A stretch of DNA of 64,000 nucleotides from a virus. Every line of letters starts with the position of its first letter. Within the stretch, counting starts at the first letter, position 1. Below are positions 17,073 through 24,713 of this stretch, one piece after another. A program made the position numbers and the translations under genes. Below the pieces are notes generated by a model. The model was not told where the DNA came from and searched no databases. It saw only the letters and a list, made by a program, of their open reading frames with translations. The DNA lies in IMG/VR virus record IMGVR_UViG_3300031787_006401, positions 1 through 64,000 of that record; one strand, written 5' to 3'.

Positions 17073-17539
17073 AATGCACTGTAACCTATTGTGGTAATTC
17101 TAGGATTTGCTAACCAAATCTTTATACTATCGTAAACAAGTTTGTAATCATTGTAGGATGTACCTGTGAGTCTTAGATATAGCATAGGGTGTTTAGGTTC
17201 TGCAGAAATCTTATTAAAATACAATTCTAATGTGTTTTTGTGCTGACTATAAACTAAATCGTCTGGGTCGGGGTATATAGATGCAATACTGCCCATAACT
17301 ACAATGTTTGCATGAGAATTTTCTAACGATTTTAAATAGTCAATTTGTGTTCCGTTTGCATATGCATTTAAGATAACAATATCATCGACTTCTACTTGAA
17401 AACAAATCTTAGCAATATCTTTTTCTAAATCATAACCATTGGATCTACTATAACCTCTAACATCGTGCATATCTGTTGTAAATGCACGATAGAGGTATTC
17501 ACCTAAGCCTCGACTATGTCCTACAACGTGTACTGTCAT
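17069..17539 (-). CDS. Short-chain dehydrogenase-like protein (SDR 2, truncated form)
   Basis: 156 residues. GHSRGLG at 7-13, ILNAYANG, MGSIAS and Tyr97-x3-Lys101 match the tandem copy 16461, and both share the SRSNGYDLE stretch after the second strand. The C-terminal substrate-binding part is ~45 residues shorter than in the copy. It could form a heterodimer with that protein. It starts within the stop of the 59-aa gene upstream (ATGA overlap). Confidence 0.7.
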   Translation of the reverse strand: MTVHVVGHSRGLGEYLYRAFTTDMHDVRGYSRSNGYDLEKDIAKICFQVEVDDIVILNAYANGTQIDYLKSLENSHANIVVMGSIASIYPDPDDLVYSQHKNTLELYFNKISAEPKHPMLYLRLTGTSYNDYKLVYDSIKIWLANPRITTIGYSAL

Positions 17540-17715
17540 CCTACTAAGTCATCTAAGTTATTAAAAAAGTCGTCGCCTAAATAAGTTTCAATAGTTGCTC
17601 TGAGATCTTCATTTTCTTTAATATTGTGTAATTTTCTCCACAGCACCACATTTGCTTGTTGTAACTGCATGAACTTTTTTAAATAAAACTCGTCTGTAAT
17701 AACCGGTTCGCTCAT
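17536..17715 (-). CDS. Small hypothetical protein, 59 aa
   Basis: Read directly from the minus strand: ATG at 17715, stop TGA at 17536-17538. Both ends show ATGA overlaps, with the oxygenase gene upstream (17712) and the SDR gene downstream (17539), strong evidence that the gene is translated. The product is acidic and helical in character (begins MSEPVITDEFYLKKFMQLQQ, ends DDLVG), without Cys or membrane segment. I do not recognise it. It could be an accessory subunit or peptide substrate for the neighbouring oxygenase or dehydrogenases; this is speculation. Confidence 0.7.
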   Translation of the reverse strand: MSEPVITDEFYLKKFMQLQQANVVLWRKLHNIKENEDLRATIETYLGDDFFNNLDDLVG

Positions 17716-18587
17716 TTTTCTAACTCCGTACGAGAATTATAACCTACTCTAGGCTGATCAGAAAAGAAACATGCCGACACCCACTTTGTTCCTTCTGTGA
17801 TAATTTTACTTTCGTGTATTGTGCTCCAATTGGTTTCTTCATCGTAACACTGTTTAAAATATAAGAACGAGCCTGCTTTTGGTGTTACCGATACACCCAA
17901 TTTAGGAAAGTTTGTTTCTCCGCCAACAAAGTTATCGTTGAGATAAAATACTCCGGATCCTACTCTATCGCCGCCGTGCTTGTAATAATTAATCTGTCTT
18001 GGATCATACGGATAATCGTGATGAAGATCCAAAAACTGTCCAGTTTCATAATTGTAAATATCACAGGCTTCAATATGGCTAAAAGGTATTTCAGCATATT
18101 TTACAATTGTACTTGCAACTATATCATAATGTCGAGGATCCATGCCTAAACTAATTCCACGTTGCTCAACTAATTCAGTTACTTGTGCAAAACTTTCACG
18201 ACGTGATTCTGCTCCACTGTTTGGATTCATTTTATCTCGTTCATGTTTTGCAATAATCGCATTGCAAATTTCAACTGGCAACGCATTTTCAAAAACCACA
18301 ATACTAGGAATATCAAGATATGTTACTACATTTACATCGGTACCTAAATCTTCAAGGAACTCTTTTGGGTTTCTGTCTGTTTTTCCAATAACTTTAACAT
18401 CTTTAGCAATTGCACCATACTCGGCGTCTTGCTCTCTATTGAACTCAACAGTTTGCATTTCAAATAACACCTGCGGTTCGTGCTGTATGCTATCTTGTTC
18501 AACAATAACTAAAGCGTTGTCATTGTCTGCTACAATAAACCCATAACGCTTTGCATCGTTATACCATTTAATTACACCTGTTTCCAT
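17712..18587 (-). CDS. Cold-shock domain fused to prolyl-4-hydroxylase-like oxygenase
   Basis: 291 residues. Residues 1-68 form a cold-shock (OB-fold) domain with TGVIKWYNDAKRYGFI, matching the family GxVKWFN...KGFGFI nucleic-acid-binding motif. Residues ~90-280 are a P4H-type 2-oxoglutarate oxygenase: His189-x-Asp191 (LHHDYPYD), FYLND, GGETNFP, a PKAGS turn, distal His258 and Lys268. The fusion suggests hydroxylation near RNA or DNA, or of a nucleic-acid-binding protein; inferred. Its stop overlaps the 59-aa gene start. Confidence 0.85.
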   Translation of the reverse strand: METGVIKWYNDAKRYGFIVADNDNALVIVEQDSIQHEPQVLFEMQTVEFNREQDAEYGAIAKDVKVIGKTDRNPKEFLEDLGTDVNVVTYLDIPSIVVFENALPVEICNAIIAKHERDKMNPNSGAESRRESFAQVTELVEQRGISLGMDPRHYDIVASTIVKYAEIPFSHIEACDIYNYETGQFLDLHHDYPYDPRQINYYKHGGDRVGSGVFYLNDNFVGGETNFPKLGVSVTPKAGSFLYFKQCYDEETNWSTIHESKIITEGTKWVSACFFSDQPRVGYNSRTELEK

Positions 18588-18591
18588 CGGT

Positions 18592-19128
18592 TCACCACAA
18601 ATTTAAAAGATACTTAGGAGTTATTCCGCAGTTGGTTCCGGCATGCCAATATCTCCTGCTATCCCAACGATAGGTTGATCCTTGTTCTTCATTATAAAAA
18701 CACTTTTTGTCGGCGATAAACACATGCCCCCACTCCGGCTTACCAATATGACAGTGATATCTACAGGTATCGCCTAATGTTGCTTCGTCGTCATGTACAT
18801 CCCAGTGTATCGGAGCAAACCTTCCAATGTTAATTCTGCTAATCCACGCAGTTTTGTAATTTGGAATTTCAAAAAATTCAACAAACTTATCAATTACACT
18901 TTGATCAAATTGCTGCCCAGGTAAAAACATATCCCACCCAACAGTACCACCTTCTGCTACAGTTTTATACTCTGCTGCATCCCACATATCTAATATTACA
19001 TCAAGGTCAGGCAGATTGTCACCACGTTTATGGCTAGGTCCTACGTATGCAGGAGTTGTATTTGCACAATCTTCAATCACCACATCCCAATTGATATGTT
19101 TACAATTTCCTATGTAATTTACAGTCAT
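18592..19128 (-). CDS. DSBH oxygenase-like protein (paralogue A)
   Basis: 178 residues. His108 and Asp110 (PIHWDVHDDE) with His162 (WHAGTNCGI) form the likely iron triad; Lys172 may hold 2-oxoglutarate. The neighbour 19125 shares HWDV, the KPxWG strand and the exact WHAGTNCGI motif, so these are tandem duplicates. Iron-dependent hydroxylation is probable but the substrate is unknown. It starts inside the stop of 19125 (4-base overlap). Confidence 0.65.
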   Translation of the reverse strand: MTVNYIGNCKHINWDVVIEDCANTTPAYVGPSHKRGDNLPDLDVILDMWDAAEYKTVAEGGTVGWDMFLPGQQFDQSVIDKFVEFFEIPNYKTAWISRINIGRFAPIHWDVHDDEATLGDTCRYHCHIGKPEWGHVFIADKKCFYNEEQGSTYRWDSRRYWHAGTNCGITPKYLLNLW

Positions 19129-19694
19129 CTCGGTCTTCCTACAAAATGAAATAGATATTGTGGATGTATTCCGCAGTTAGTTCCGGCATGCCAACTTCTA
19201 TAATGGTCCCATTTATAAATTTTATGTTGCGGAATATCGTGAAACGCAGTATCTTCCAAAATTAGAACACTTCCCCAACGTGGTTTGTCTATAAAACAGA
19301 CCCAACGTTCAATAGCACCTTGCTCTAGCCATTCTTGCTCGTGATCTTCTACATCCCAATGATACGGAACATTGCGACCTGGCAGTACCTCACTTACAAA
19401 AACACGAAGCGGATCTGCATTTACTAAATCAGCAAAGTTATCTTGAACGCTGATATCAAAATGATGTCCTGGATAATAATCACTCCAAACAATTTCATCT
19501 AAATTGTATCCAGCGTTAATCCACACCCCTAATACTTCGTGATAGTTGTCTAGTAAAAATCCTTCTGCTTCGGACTCGCTTCTAGCAATAACAGCACTTG
19601 GTGTATTTCTGTCACCGTCGTTGCTGTTTATACAAAGTTCAACAACACTGTCCCAATCGATAATGCCTTCTGTTGTTCCAAAATAACTAGCCAT
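19125..19694 (-). CDS. DSBH oxygenase-like protein (paralogue B)
   Basis: 189 residues. His112-x-Asp114 (YHWDVED) and His169 (SWHAGTNCGI) are the metal-ligand candidates. The sequence between them (KPRWGSVLILED) is the central jelly-roll strand pair. Tandem paralogue of 18592; the N-termini also match (IDWDSVVE versus INWDVVIE). Operon with kinase-like 19687 upstream (8-base overlap). Confidence 0.65.
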   Translation of the reverse strand: MASYFGTTEGIIDWDSVVELCINSNDGDRNTPSAVIARSESEAEGFLLDNYHEVLGVWINAGYNLDEIVWSDYYPGHHFDISVQDNFADLVNADPLRVFVSEVLPGRNVPYHWDVEDHEQEWLEQGAIERWVCFIDKPRWGSVLILEDTAFHDIPQHKIYKWDHYRSWHAGTNCGIHPQYLFHFVGRPR

Positions 19695-20367
19695 TAAAAA
19701 TTTCCTTGTATATGTAACTCATGTTGCTTTTACCCCAAAGTACATGAGTTTCTAAACTGCGTTTAAACATTATAGATAAATCTATAAGATTATCTTTTGT
19801 TTCCCCGGTTTCCTCTAGTCTAAAACGTGCAGAGTCATGAATAATTGCTTGCATGTATCGTTCTTCTATGTATGGACGATCAATCGGAACAACTCCATAC
19901 CAGTCTATTGCTCTCATATTATCGTGATTGTCAATATAGTGACAGTGAGGGTACATTGTTAATTTATAATAACCTGTGTTGTATTGATCCGTAACAATAT
20001 CTTTTATCATATCATACCATTGTAAATCTAAACGCATATCACCGTATATAGAATGATTACAATTATTATTATACCATTTTATAAAAATGCGTTTATGTTT
20101 TTCATCAATGTCTACAACCTCTGGTGCGTATGGTTTACTGCTAAAAAGATTTATATATTTTACTTCTTGTTCAAAAAAATAATCACACACTTCTTTTGTA
20201 TATAATGGTCTTTCTGAATTCATACGTTGATATCGATTACGCCAATCGTAGTTTGCACAAAATGTTTTACCGTCTGGACTTATTAATGGTTCGTATGTTT
20301 GTTGAGCCATTCCTAGTTGTCCGTCGTGATATTTTAAAAACGGTCTCCAATTAATAATCGAAGTCAT
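19687..20367 (-). CDS. Kinase-like protein, paralogue of 15200
   Basis: 226 residues from the ATG at 20367 (a TTG two codons upstream looks weaker). It shows RIFIKWYNNN as hinge-like strand and YYKLTMYPHCHYIDNHD followed by RAIDWYG, which parallels the kinase catalytic loop and DFG. The HxD Asp is absent (Thr) but the DFG-type Asp is kept, unlike in 15200. A phosphotransferase fold with altered chemistry, or a binding protein, is possible. Surrounded by three oxygenase genes; overlaps 20351 by 17 bases. Confidence 0.4.
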   Translation of the reverse strand: MTSIINWRPFLKYHDGQLGMAQQTYEPLISPDGKTFCANYDWRNRYQRMNSERPLYTKEVCDYFFEQEVKYINLFSSKPYAPEVVDIDEKHKRIFIKWYNNNCNHSIYGDMRLDLQWYDMIKDIVTDQYNTGYYKLTMYPHCHYIDNHDNMRAIDWYGVVPIDRPYIEERYMQAIIHDSARFRLEETGETKDNLIDLSIMFKRSLETHVLWGKSNMSYIYKEIFNG

Positions 20368-21013
20368 ATTCAAACTCTTCAGGAATTATTTTTTCTAACT
20401 CGCTGCTAAATTCTTCTTCGACTTTTAAATAGACTTTTGATAGACTATGTTCAAAGTCGGTTATAATACCTCTTTTATTTGCACGGTTAAGCCAAGGACT
20501 AATTGTATTGTCAAAAACAAATCTTGCATTTTTTCCTGTTGCTCTAATAAAAACATTTATAGGTATTTTTAATTTATTTTTTGTTAATAACTTTCTTACA
20601 ACCAACTGCTTACGATCATGTTGTCCAAAGTTTACTGCCGAATGTAAAGATCCAGCGTCCATGTCATACCAAATTCCGTCTGGTTTTAAAAAATATGACT
20701 GTTGTGTTTCGATGTTAATTAATGCTGCACAATCGCCTGTTAAGTTTAAATGATACCTGTCATCAATATCACTATGCGAAAAGTAGCAACGTCCACTTTC
20801 AAGTGTAATAATACGTGCTTCTCCAATGTCGTCGGGTAACAAGTTTAGTGCCGCTTCAAACGGTGTTCCAATAAATTCAGGTTTAATACGCCAAGGATCG
20901 TAAAAAAAATCTCCAGTTGGCTCATTGATGACCACTTTCATTTCATCGCCGTCGAAACTTGCCATCTTTTCTATTAATTCTTGTCTTACAATTAAATTTG
21001 TTGGTTGTATCAT
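20351..21013 (-). CDS. Aspartyl/asparaginyl-hydroxylase-like oxygenase
   Basis: 220 residues. His80-x-Asp82 (FSHSDIDD), YHLNL, a long ALINI strand, then DMDAGSLH (His124) and Arg134 in HDRKQLVVR follow the order of the aspartyl beta-hydroxylase-like family. An acidic C-terminal tail (EEFEYDFDY) follows. First gene of an eight-gene minus-strand unit (21013 to 16461) that holds four oxygenases. The start lies 4 bases after a late-like box. Confidence 0.7.
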   Translation of the reverse strand: MIQPTNLIVRQELIEKMASFDGDEMKVVINEPTGDFFYDPWRIKPEFIGTPFEAALNLLPDDIGEARIITLESGRCYFSHSDIDDRYHLNLTGDCAALINIETQQSYFLKPDGIWYDMDAGSLHSAVNFGQHDRKQLVVRKLLTKNKLKIPINVFIRATGKNARFVFDNTISPWLNRANKRGIITDFEHSLSKVYLKVEEEFSSELEKIIPEEFEYDFDY

Positions 21014-21017
21014 AAAG

Positions 21018-21025
21018 ATATTTAG
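21018..21025 (-). promoter_or_regulatory. Late-promoter-like box CTAAATAT, four bases from ATG
   Basis: CTTT separates it from the ATG at 21013; no ribosome site. Predicts a leaderless late transcript for the unit 21013-16461. Confidence 0.45.
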
Positions 21026-21047
21026 TGTATACTATTTTAGCGCAAGG

Positions 21048-21055
21048 TTAAATAG
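21048..21055 (+). promoter_or_regulatory. Late-promoter-like box TTAAATAG, three bases from ATG
   Basis: AGT separates it from the ATG at 21059. AAGG lies at 21044-21047, but its 11-base distance to the start is long for a ribosome site. Confidence 0.4.
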
Positions 21056-21058
21056 AGT

Positions 21059-21754
21059 ATGATCGTAGATGGTGTGGAAATACCTTTAAATAAAGATTGG
21101 CAAAGGATTGGTATTAGTTTAAGCGGTGGTGCAGATAGCGCACTACTTGCTTATTTCATAATGGAAAATACATCTGCTGATATTTACTTTACTACACAAA
21201 TACGAATGTGGAAAACTAGACCGTGGCAAGAATATATTGCACGAGACGTAGTACACTGGTTTCAACGCCGCTATACCAATCGTATTGAACATTTAACAAA
21301 CTTTGTACCACCAGAATTAGAAGAACCTGTTAGTCCATTAATTCCAGACGAATATGGAAAATTAAAATCAGGTAACAGAATAATACTTAGAGCATATAAC
21401 GAATACATAGCACACAAATACAAACTAGATGCATGGTATGCTGGTGTTAATTTAAATCCTAGCGAAATATTCAACGGTGCTCTTCCAGAGAGAAATATTC
21501 CAGTCATACCTCCCGTTTTAATACATATGGGTATTCCTGTACACCATCCATTTATAAATGTTCAAAAAGACTGGATAGTTCGAAGATATGCAGAAAACGG
21601 AATAGTAGATTTATTTGATATAACTAGAAGTTGCGAAGGCGAGTTTGAAGATTTAAATTATACTAATTATAAACCCTATCAATCTGTTCCTATTTGCGGT
21701 AATTGTTTTTGGTGTTTAGAAAGAGCCTGGGGATTAAAACATGCACTCAAGTAA
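21059..21754 (+). CDS. QueC-like PP-loop ATPase
   Basis: 231 residues. SGGADS at 22-27 is the PP-loop of N-type ATP pyrophosphatases. Cys192, Cys213, Cys216 and Cys219 (CGNCFWCLER) form a four-Cys site as in QueC, which converts 7-carboxy-7-deazaguanine to preQ0. No QueD, QueE or FolE-like gene is seen, so it may instead amidate or thiolate another acid made by the surrounding enzymes. It heads a five-gene plus-strand unit and overlaps the twitch radical SAM gene by 14 bases. Confidence 0.75.
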   Translation: MIVDGVEIPLNKDWQRIGISLSGGADSALLAYFIMENTSADIYFTTQIRMWKTRPWQEYIARDVVHWFQRRYTNRIEHLTNFVPPELEEPVSPLIPDEYGKLKSGNRIILRAYNEYIAHKYKLDAWYAGVNLNPSEIFNGALPERNIPVIPPVLIHMGIPVHHPFINVQKDWIVRRYAENGIVDLFDITRSCEGEFEDLNYTNYKPYQSVPICGNCFWCLERAWGLKHALK

Positions 21755-23006
21755 AACATTTTGTATGCATCCGTTTACAGGATTAGCCACCAGAGAAGAC
21801 GGTGCTGTTAAAGTTTGCTGTCGCAGTCAACCAGTTGGATGGATTCAAAACGAAAGTTTAGAAGAAATATGGAACAACGATCAAATGCGAGAAGTAAGAC
21901 GCCAGGTGCTAAACAATGAACGTCCTACTGTTTGCGTACCTTGTTTTGATTTAGAAGATCAGGGTGTAGAAAGTCTAAGACAGCGACACATTAAAAATAC
22001 GTTTCCAGACAGTAGAGTTAATCTTTATCCAACTGCACTTGATAGTTTGCATGACGATTATTCAATGCCTTTTGAACTTCCTACTATCGAAATTAAAATT
22101 AACAATCTTTGTAATTTAAAATGCAGAATGTGCAATCCTCTCGACAGCACACAGTGGAAGGATTGGAGCAGTGTCGTTGAGTTTTATCGAGAAGAAAACA
22201 ACTACCTAGTCGATGCTGTTGCTAAACTAGGATTAGATAAGCGTCCGCATATTGATTTGTTTGTTGAGCGTGAAGATTTTTGGGCTAACTTAGAAAAACT
22301 GTTACCTTATTTTAGACGAGTAGAATTTGCAGGTGGCGAACCACTAATGGACCCAAGCCATTATCGTATACTTGATATGCTTGCTCCGTATGGTGAAAAC
22401 ATTGAATTAAAATATGCAACCAACGGTACTGTACTAGGAATCAAAGGCGGAAGAACTATTCACGATTATTGGCCTCGGTTTAAAAGTGTAAAAGTAAACG
22501 TTTCTATTGACGGTATACATGATGTATATGATTATATCAGAAGCAACGGCGATTTTAAAACAGTAGAAGAAAATATTAAGATTATTAAAAGTATGCCCAA
22601 CGTTCCGTATGTTGTTGGAGCATTTACAGTTCAGGCAGGCAATGTAATGCAACTAGACAGTGCAATACCTTATTTTTTAAATGAAATGGGTATTGTGTTT
22701 TATAGTCATCGTGTAAATTATCCCAATGTGTTGTCTGCACAATGCATACCTGTTGAACTAAAAACTGTTGTTATAAATAAATTAGAAATATTAAAAGATG
22801 AAATTGCTGCATATCCAATAATGAATATGCATCCTACTATACTTTCAATTACTAAACAACAAATCAACGATAACATAAATTTCTTAAAAGGCAAAGACCT
22901 AAGTCATTTGTGGCCAAAAACTGTTGACTTTAATAGACGTTTAGATTCAAATAGGAATCAAGGACCATTTGAAAAGGTAATTCCAGAATATGCACCATAT
23001 GTTTGA
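21741..23006 (+). CDS. Twitch-domain radical SAM protein
   Basis: 421 residues. N-terminal Cys-rich domain with FC (Cys8), VCC (26-27) and CVPC (65-68), then the radical-SAM motif CNLKCRMC (Cys124, 128, 131) and FAGGEPLM. The segment VNVSIDG is the expected barrel strand. Second gene of the plus-strand unit after the QueC-like gene. It overlaps the unknown gene 22990 by 17 bases. Confidence 0.85.
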   Translation: MHSSKTFCMHPFTGLATREDGAVKVCCRSQPVGWIQNESLEEIWNNDQMREVRRQVLNNERPTVCVPCFDLEDQGVESLRQRHIKNTFPDSRVNLYPTALDSLHDDYSMPFELPTIEIKINNLCNLKCRMCNPLDSTQWKDWSSVVEFYREENNYLVDAVAKLGLDKRPHIDLFVEREDFWANLEKLLPYFRRVEFAGGEPLMDPSHYRILDMLAPYGENIELKYATNGTVLGIKGGRTIHDYWPRFKSVKVNVSIDGIHDVYDYIRSNGDFKTVEENIKIIKSMPNVPYVVGAFTVQAGNVMQLDSAIPYFLNEMGIVFYSHRVNYPNVLSAQCIPVELKTVVINKLEILKDEIAAYPIMNMHPTILSITKQQINDNINFLKGKDLSHLWPKTVDFNRRLDSNRNQGPFEKVIPEYAPYV

Positions 23007-23829
23007 ATTGGTTTTAGGAAATGATCAAAGTAAAAAAAGTTTGTTTTTTAAAATATTTGAAACAGATATAGCACAACTATGGGCAAATGAAATAAAAAAA
23101 GAATATTTGTTATACGAAAATGATCGCTTTACACAATGGCCTGGATCTAACAAAGACGAAAACTACTATCAATCTAGTTTAAAACATCACATAGATATAA
23201 TCAACAGTTATGATAAAATTATCGATCTAGAAAAATATAATCAACAAACGTTTTTAAATATTTTACACAAACATTTTGAAGATCTTAGAGGTCATGTTGT
23301 TTACGGTACTGATTGGTATGCAACTGCTCCGGTTAATGTACAACAGAGTGTTGATAAATTAAATGTATTAATTCACGAATACGAAAATTATTTAAATGAA
23401 AAAGACAGCACACATCTAAATCCTACTATTGTATGTACGTTCAAAGATAGACCCACGTATAATTTAAAAAACGAACATTATAAGTACTTTACTCATAAAT
23501 GGGAATTTGGAACTGTTTATATAAACTATTGCGAAGTAGGAAAACCGTTGTTAGATGTTTTTAAAGACAACGACGAAAATGTTGGCAAAGATGCTATAAG
23601 ACCACAGAGTACATATAGTGCTGATTTTATGGTAAAGTTTGGAATTGATGTACCCGATCAGTTTGTTATAGATAAAGAGAACAAATTTTGGATTTGGGCT
23701 AACTCTAAAAATATAAATGTTGATCCATCTAAAGCAGCACTTGGAATGATTCCAGTTGCTAAGATTGTAGAAAAAATAGACATTAACAAATTAAAAGATT
23801 TTAATAAGGTAATAAAATGCACAGTGTAG
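22990..23829 (+). CDS. Hypothetical protein, 279 aa, in radical-SAM operon
   Basis: No family recognised. The protein is hydrophilic and soluble. A central stretch (RPTYNLKNEHYKYFTHKWEF) is followed by GTVYINYCEVGKP, which looks like beta structure, and the end (GMIPVAKIVEKIDINKLKDF) is helical. Stop and start overlap both neighbouring radical SAM genes (17 and 13 bases), so it is likely a partner or substrate-handling protein of that set. Start could also be the ATG three codons in (22999). Confidence 0.7.
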   Translation: MHHMFELVLGNDQSKKSLFFKIFETDIAQLWANEIKKEYLLYENDRFTQWPGSNKDENYYQSSLKHHIDIINSYDKIIDLEKYNQQTFLNILHKHFEDLRGHVVYGTDWYATAPVNVQQSVDKLNVLIHEYENYLNEKDSTHLNPTIVCTFKDRPTYNLKNEHYKYFTHKWEFGTVYINYCEVGKPLLDVFKDNDENVGKDAIRPQSTYSADFMVKFGIDVPDQFVIDKENKFWIWANSKNINVDPSKAALGMIPVAKIVEKIDINKLKDFNKVIKCTV

Positions 23830-24713
23830 AAAATCTATACCCACATTATAAAGATAGCATTAAAATAGAATGGAACCTAGGCAAACGTTGCAACTACGAT
23901 TGTAGTTATTGTCCCAGCGAAATACATGACAACAGTTCAACACACACAGACTTGCGTGTATTAGAACGTGCAATTGACGAAATTGCAAAACTGAAAAATC
24001 CACGTATTAGTTTTACAGGCGGTGAACCTACTGTGCATCCACAATTTAAAAAAATTCTTTCTTATGCACAAAGACGTGTAAAATGGATTAGTGTTACAAC
24101 AAATGGAACACGAACTGTAGATTTTTATAGAGATATATGTAGTGAATACATTGACTATCTTGTGTTTAGTTTACACTTTGAATACAACTGGGAGAGAGTA
24201 CTAGGAACAATACTAAGCACTGCTGTTCCGTTTTATAAAAACAAAGTTCTTGTGCATATTATGATGCTTCCGGGAAAACTCAACGAAGCAAAACATGCAA
24301 TCGAATATCTATCAAAGCACGAAATAAAATTTGCACTGCGTCCTATACGTTGGACAGAAACCCACGATGTGTTTGACGACACCGGTCGTTATAGTTTAGA
24401 TGAACGTGAATTTTTAAAAACAGTAAATCACAATCCGCCTGCAAACACATTAATAGACAAAACAATTGAGTGCAATGTTAACGATCTGTTAGTAAACAAA
24501 AACAATCAGTTTAAAGATTGGATTTGTCGTGCAGGTTTAGAAAGTTTAATGATTAACTGGGACGGCGAAATACATCGTGCAACTTGTAGAGTAGGTGGAA
24601 GTTTAGGTAACATTTATAAACAAGAGTTTGCTGTTCCAACAGAAGAAATAACGTGTACTAGAGAATGGTGTACTTGCGCCGCAGATATAAACATTACAAA
24701 ATGGAAAAAGTAA
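23817..24713 (+). CDS. Short radical SAM protein
   Basis: 298 residues. Cys25, Cys29 and Cys32 (CNYDCSYC) and FTGGEPTV are clear. The C-terminus has WICRAGLESLMINWDGEIHRATCRVGG and then C-x5-C-x-C (CTREWCTC), a SPASM-like cluster site. AAGGT lies 6 bases before the ATG. The next gene, 24701, is a related enzyme with the same Cys positions, so these are probably duplicates acting in succession. Confidence 0.85.
   Translation: MHSVENLYPHYKDSIKIEWNLGKRCNYDCSYCPSEIHDNSSTHTDLRVLERAIDEIAKLKNPRISFTGGEPTVHPQFKKILSYAQRRVKWISVTTNGTRTVDFYRDICSEYIDYLVFSLHFEYNWERVLGTILSTAVPFYKNKVLVHIMMLPGKLNEAKHAIEYLSKHEIKFALRPIRWTETHDVFDDTGRYSLDEREFLKTVNHNPPANTLIDKTIECNVNDLLVNKNNQFKDWICRAGLESLMINWDGEIHRATCRVGGSLGNIYKQEFAVPTEEITCTREWCTCAADINITKWKK

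Noticed and set aside
21059-21754. Full deazaguanine DNA-modification pathway
   Set aside because: Only a QueC-like gene is present; no QueD, QueE, FolE or transglycosylase is visible in the window.
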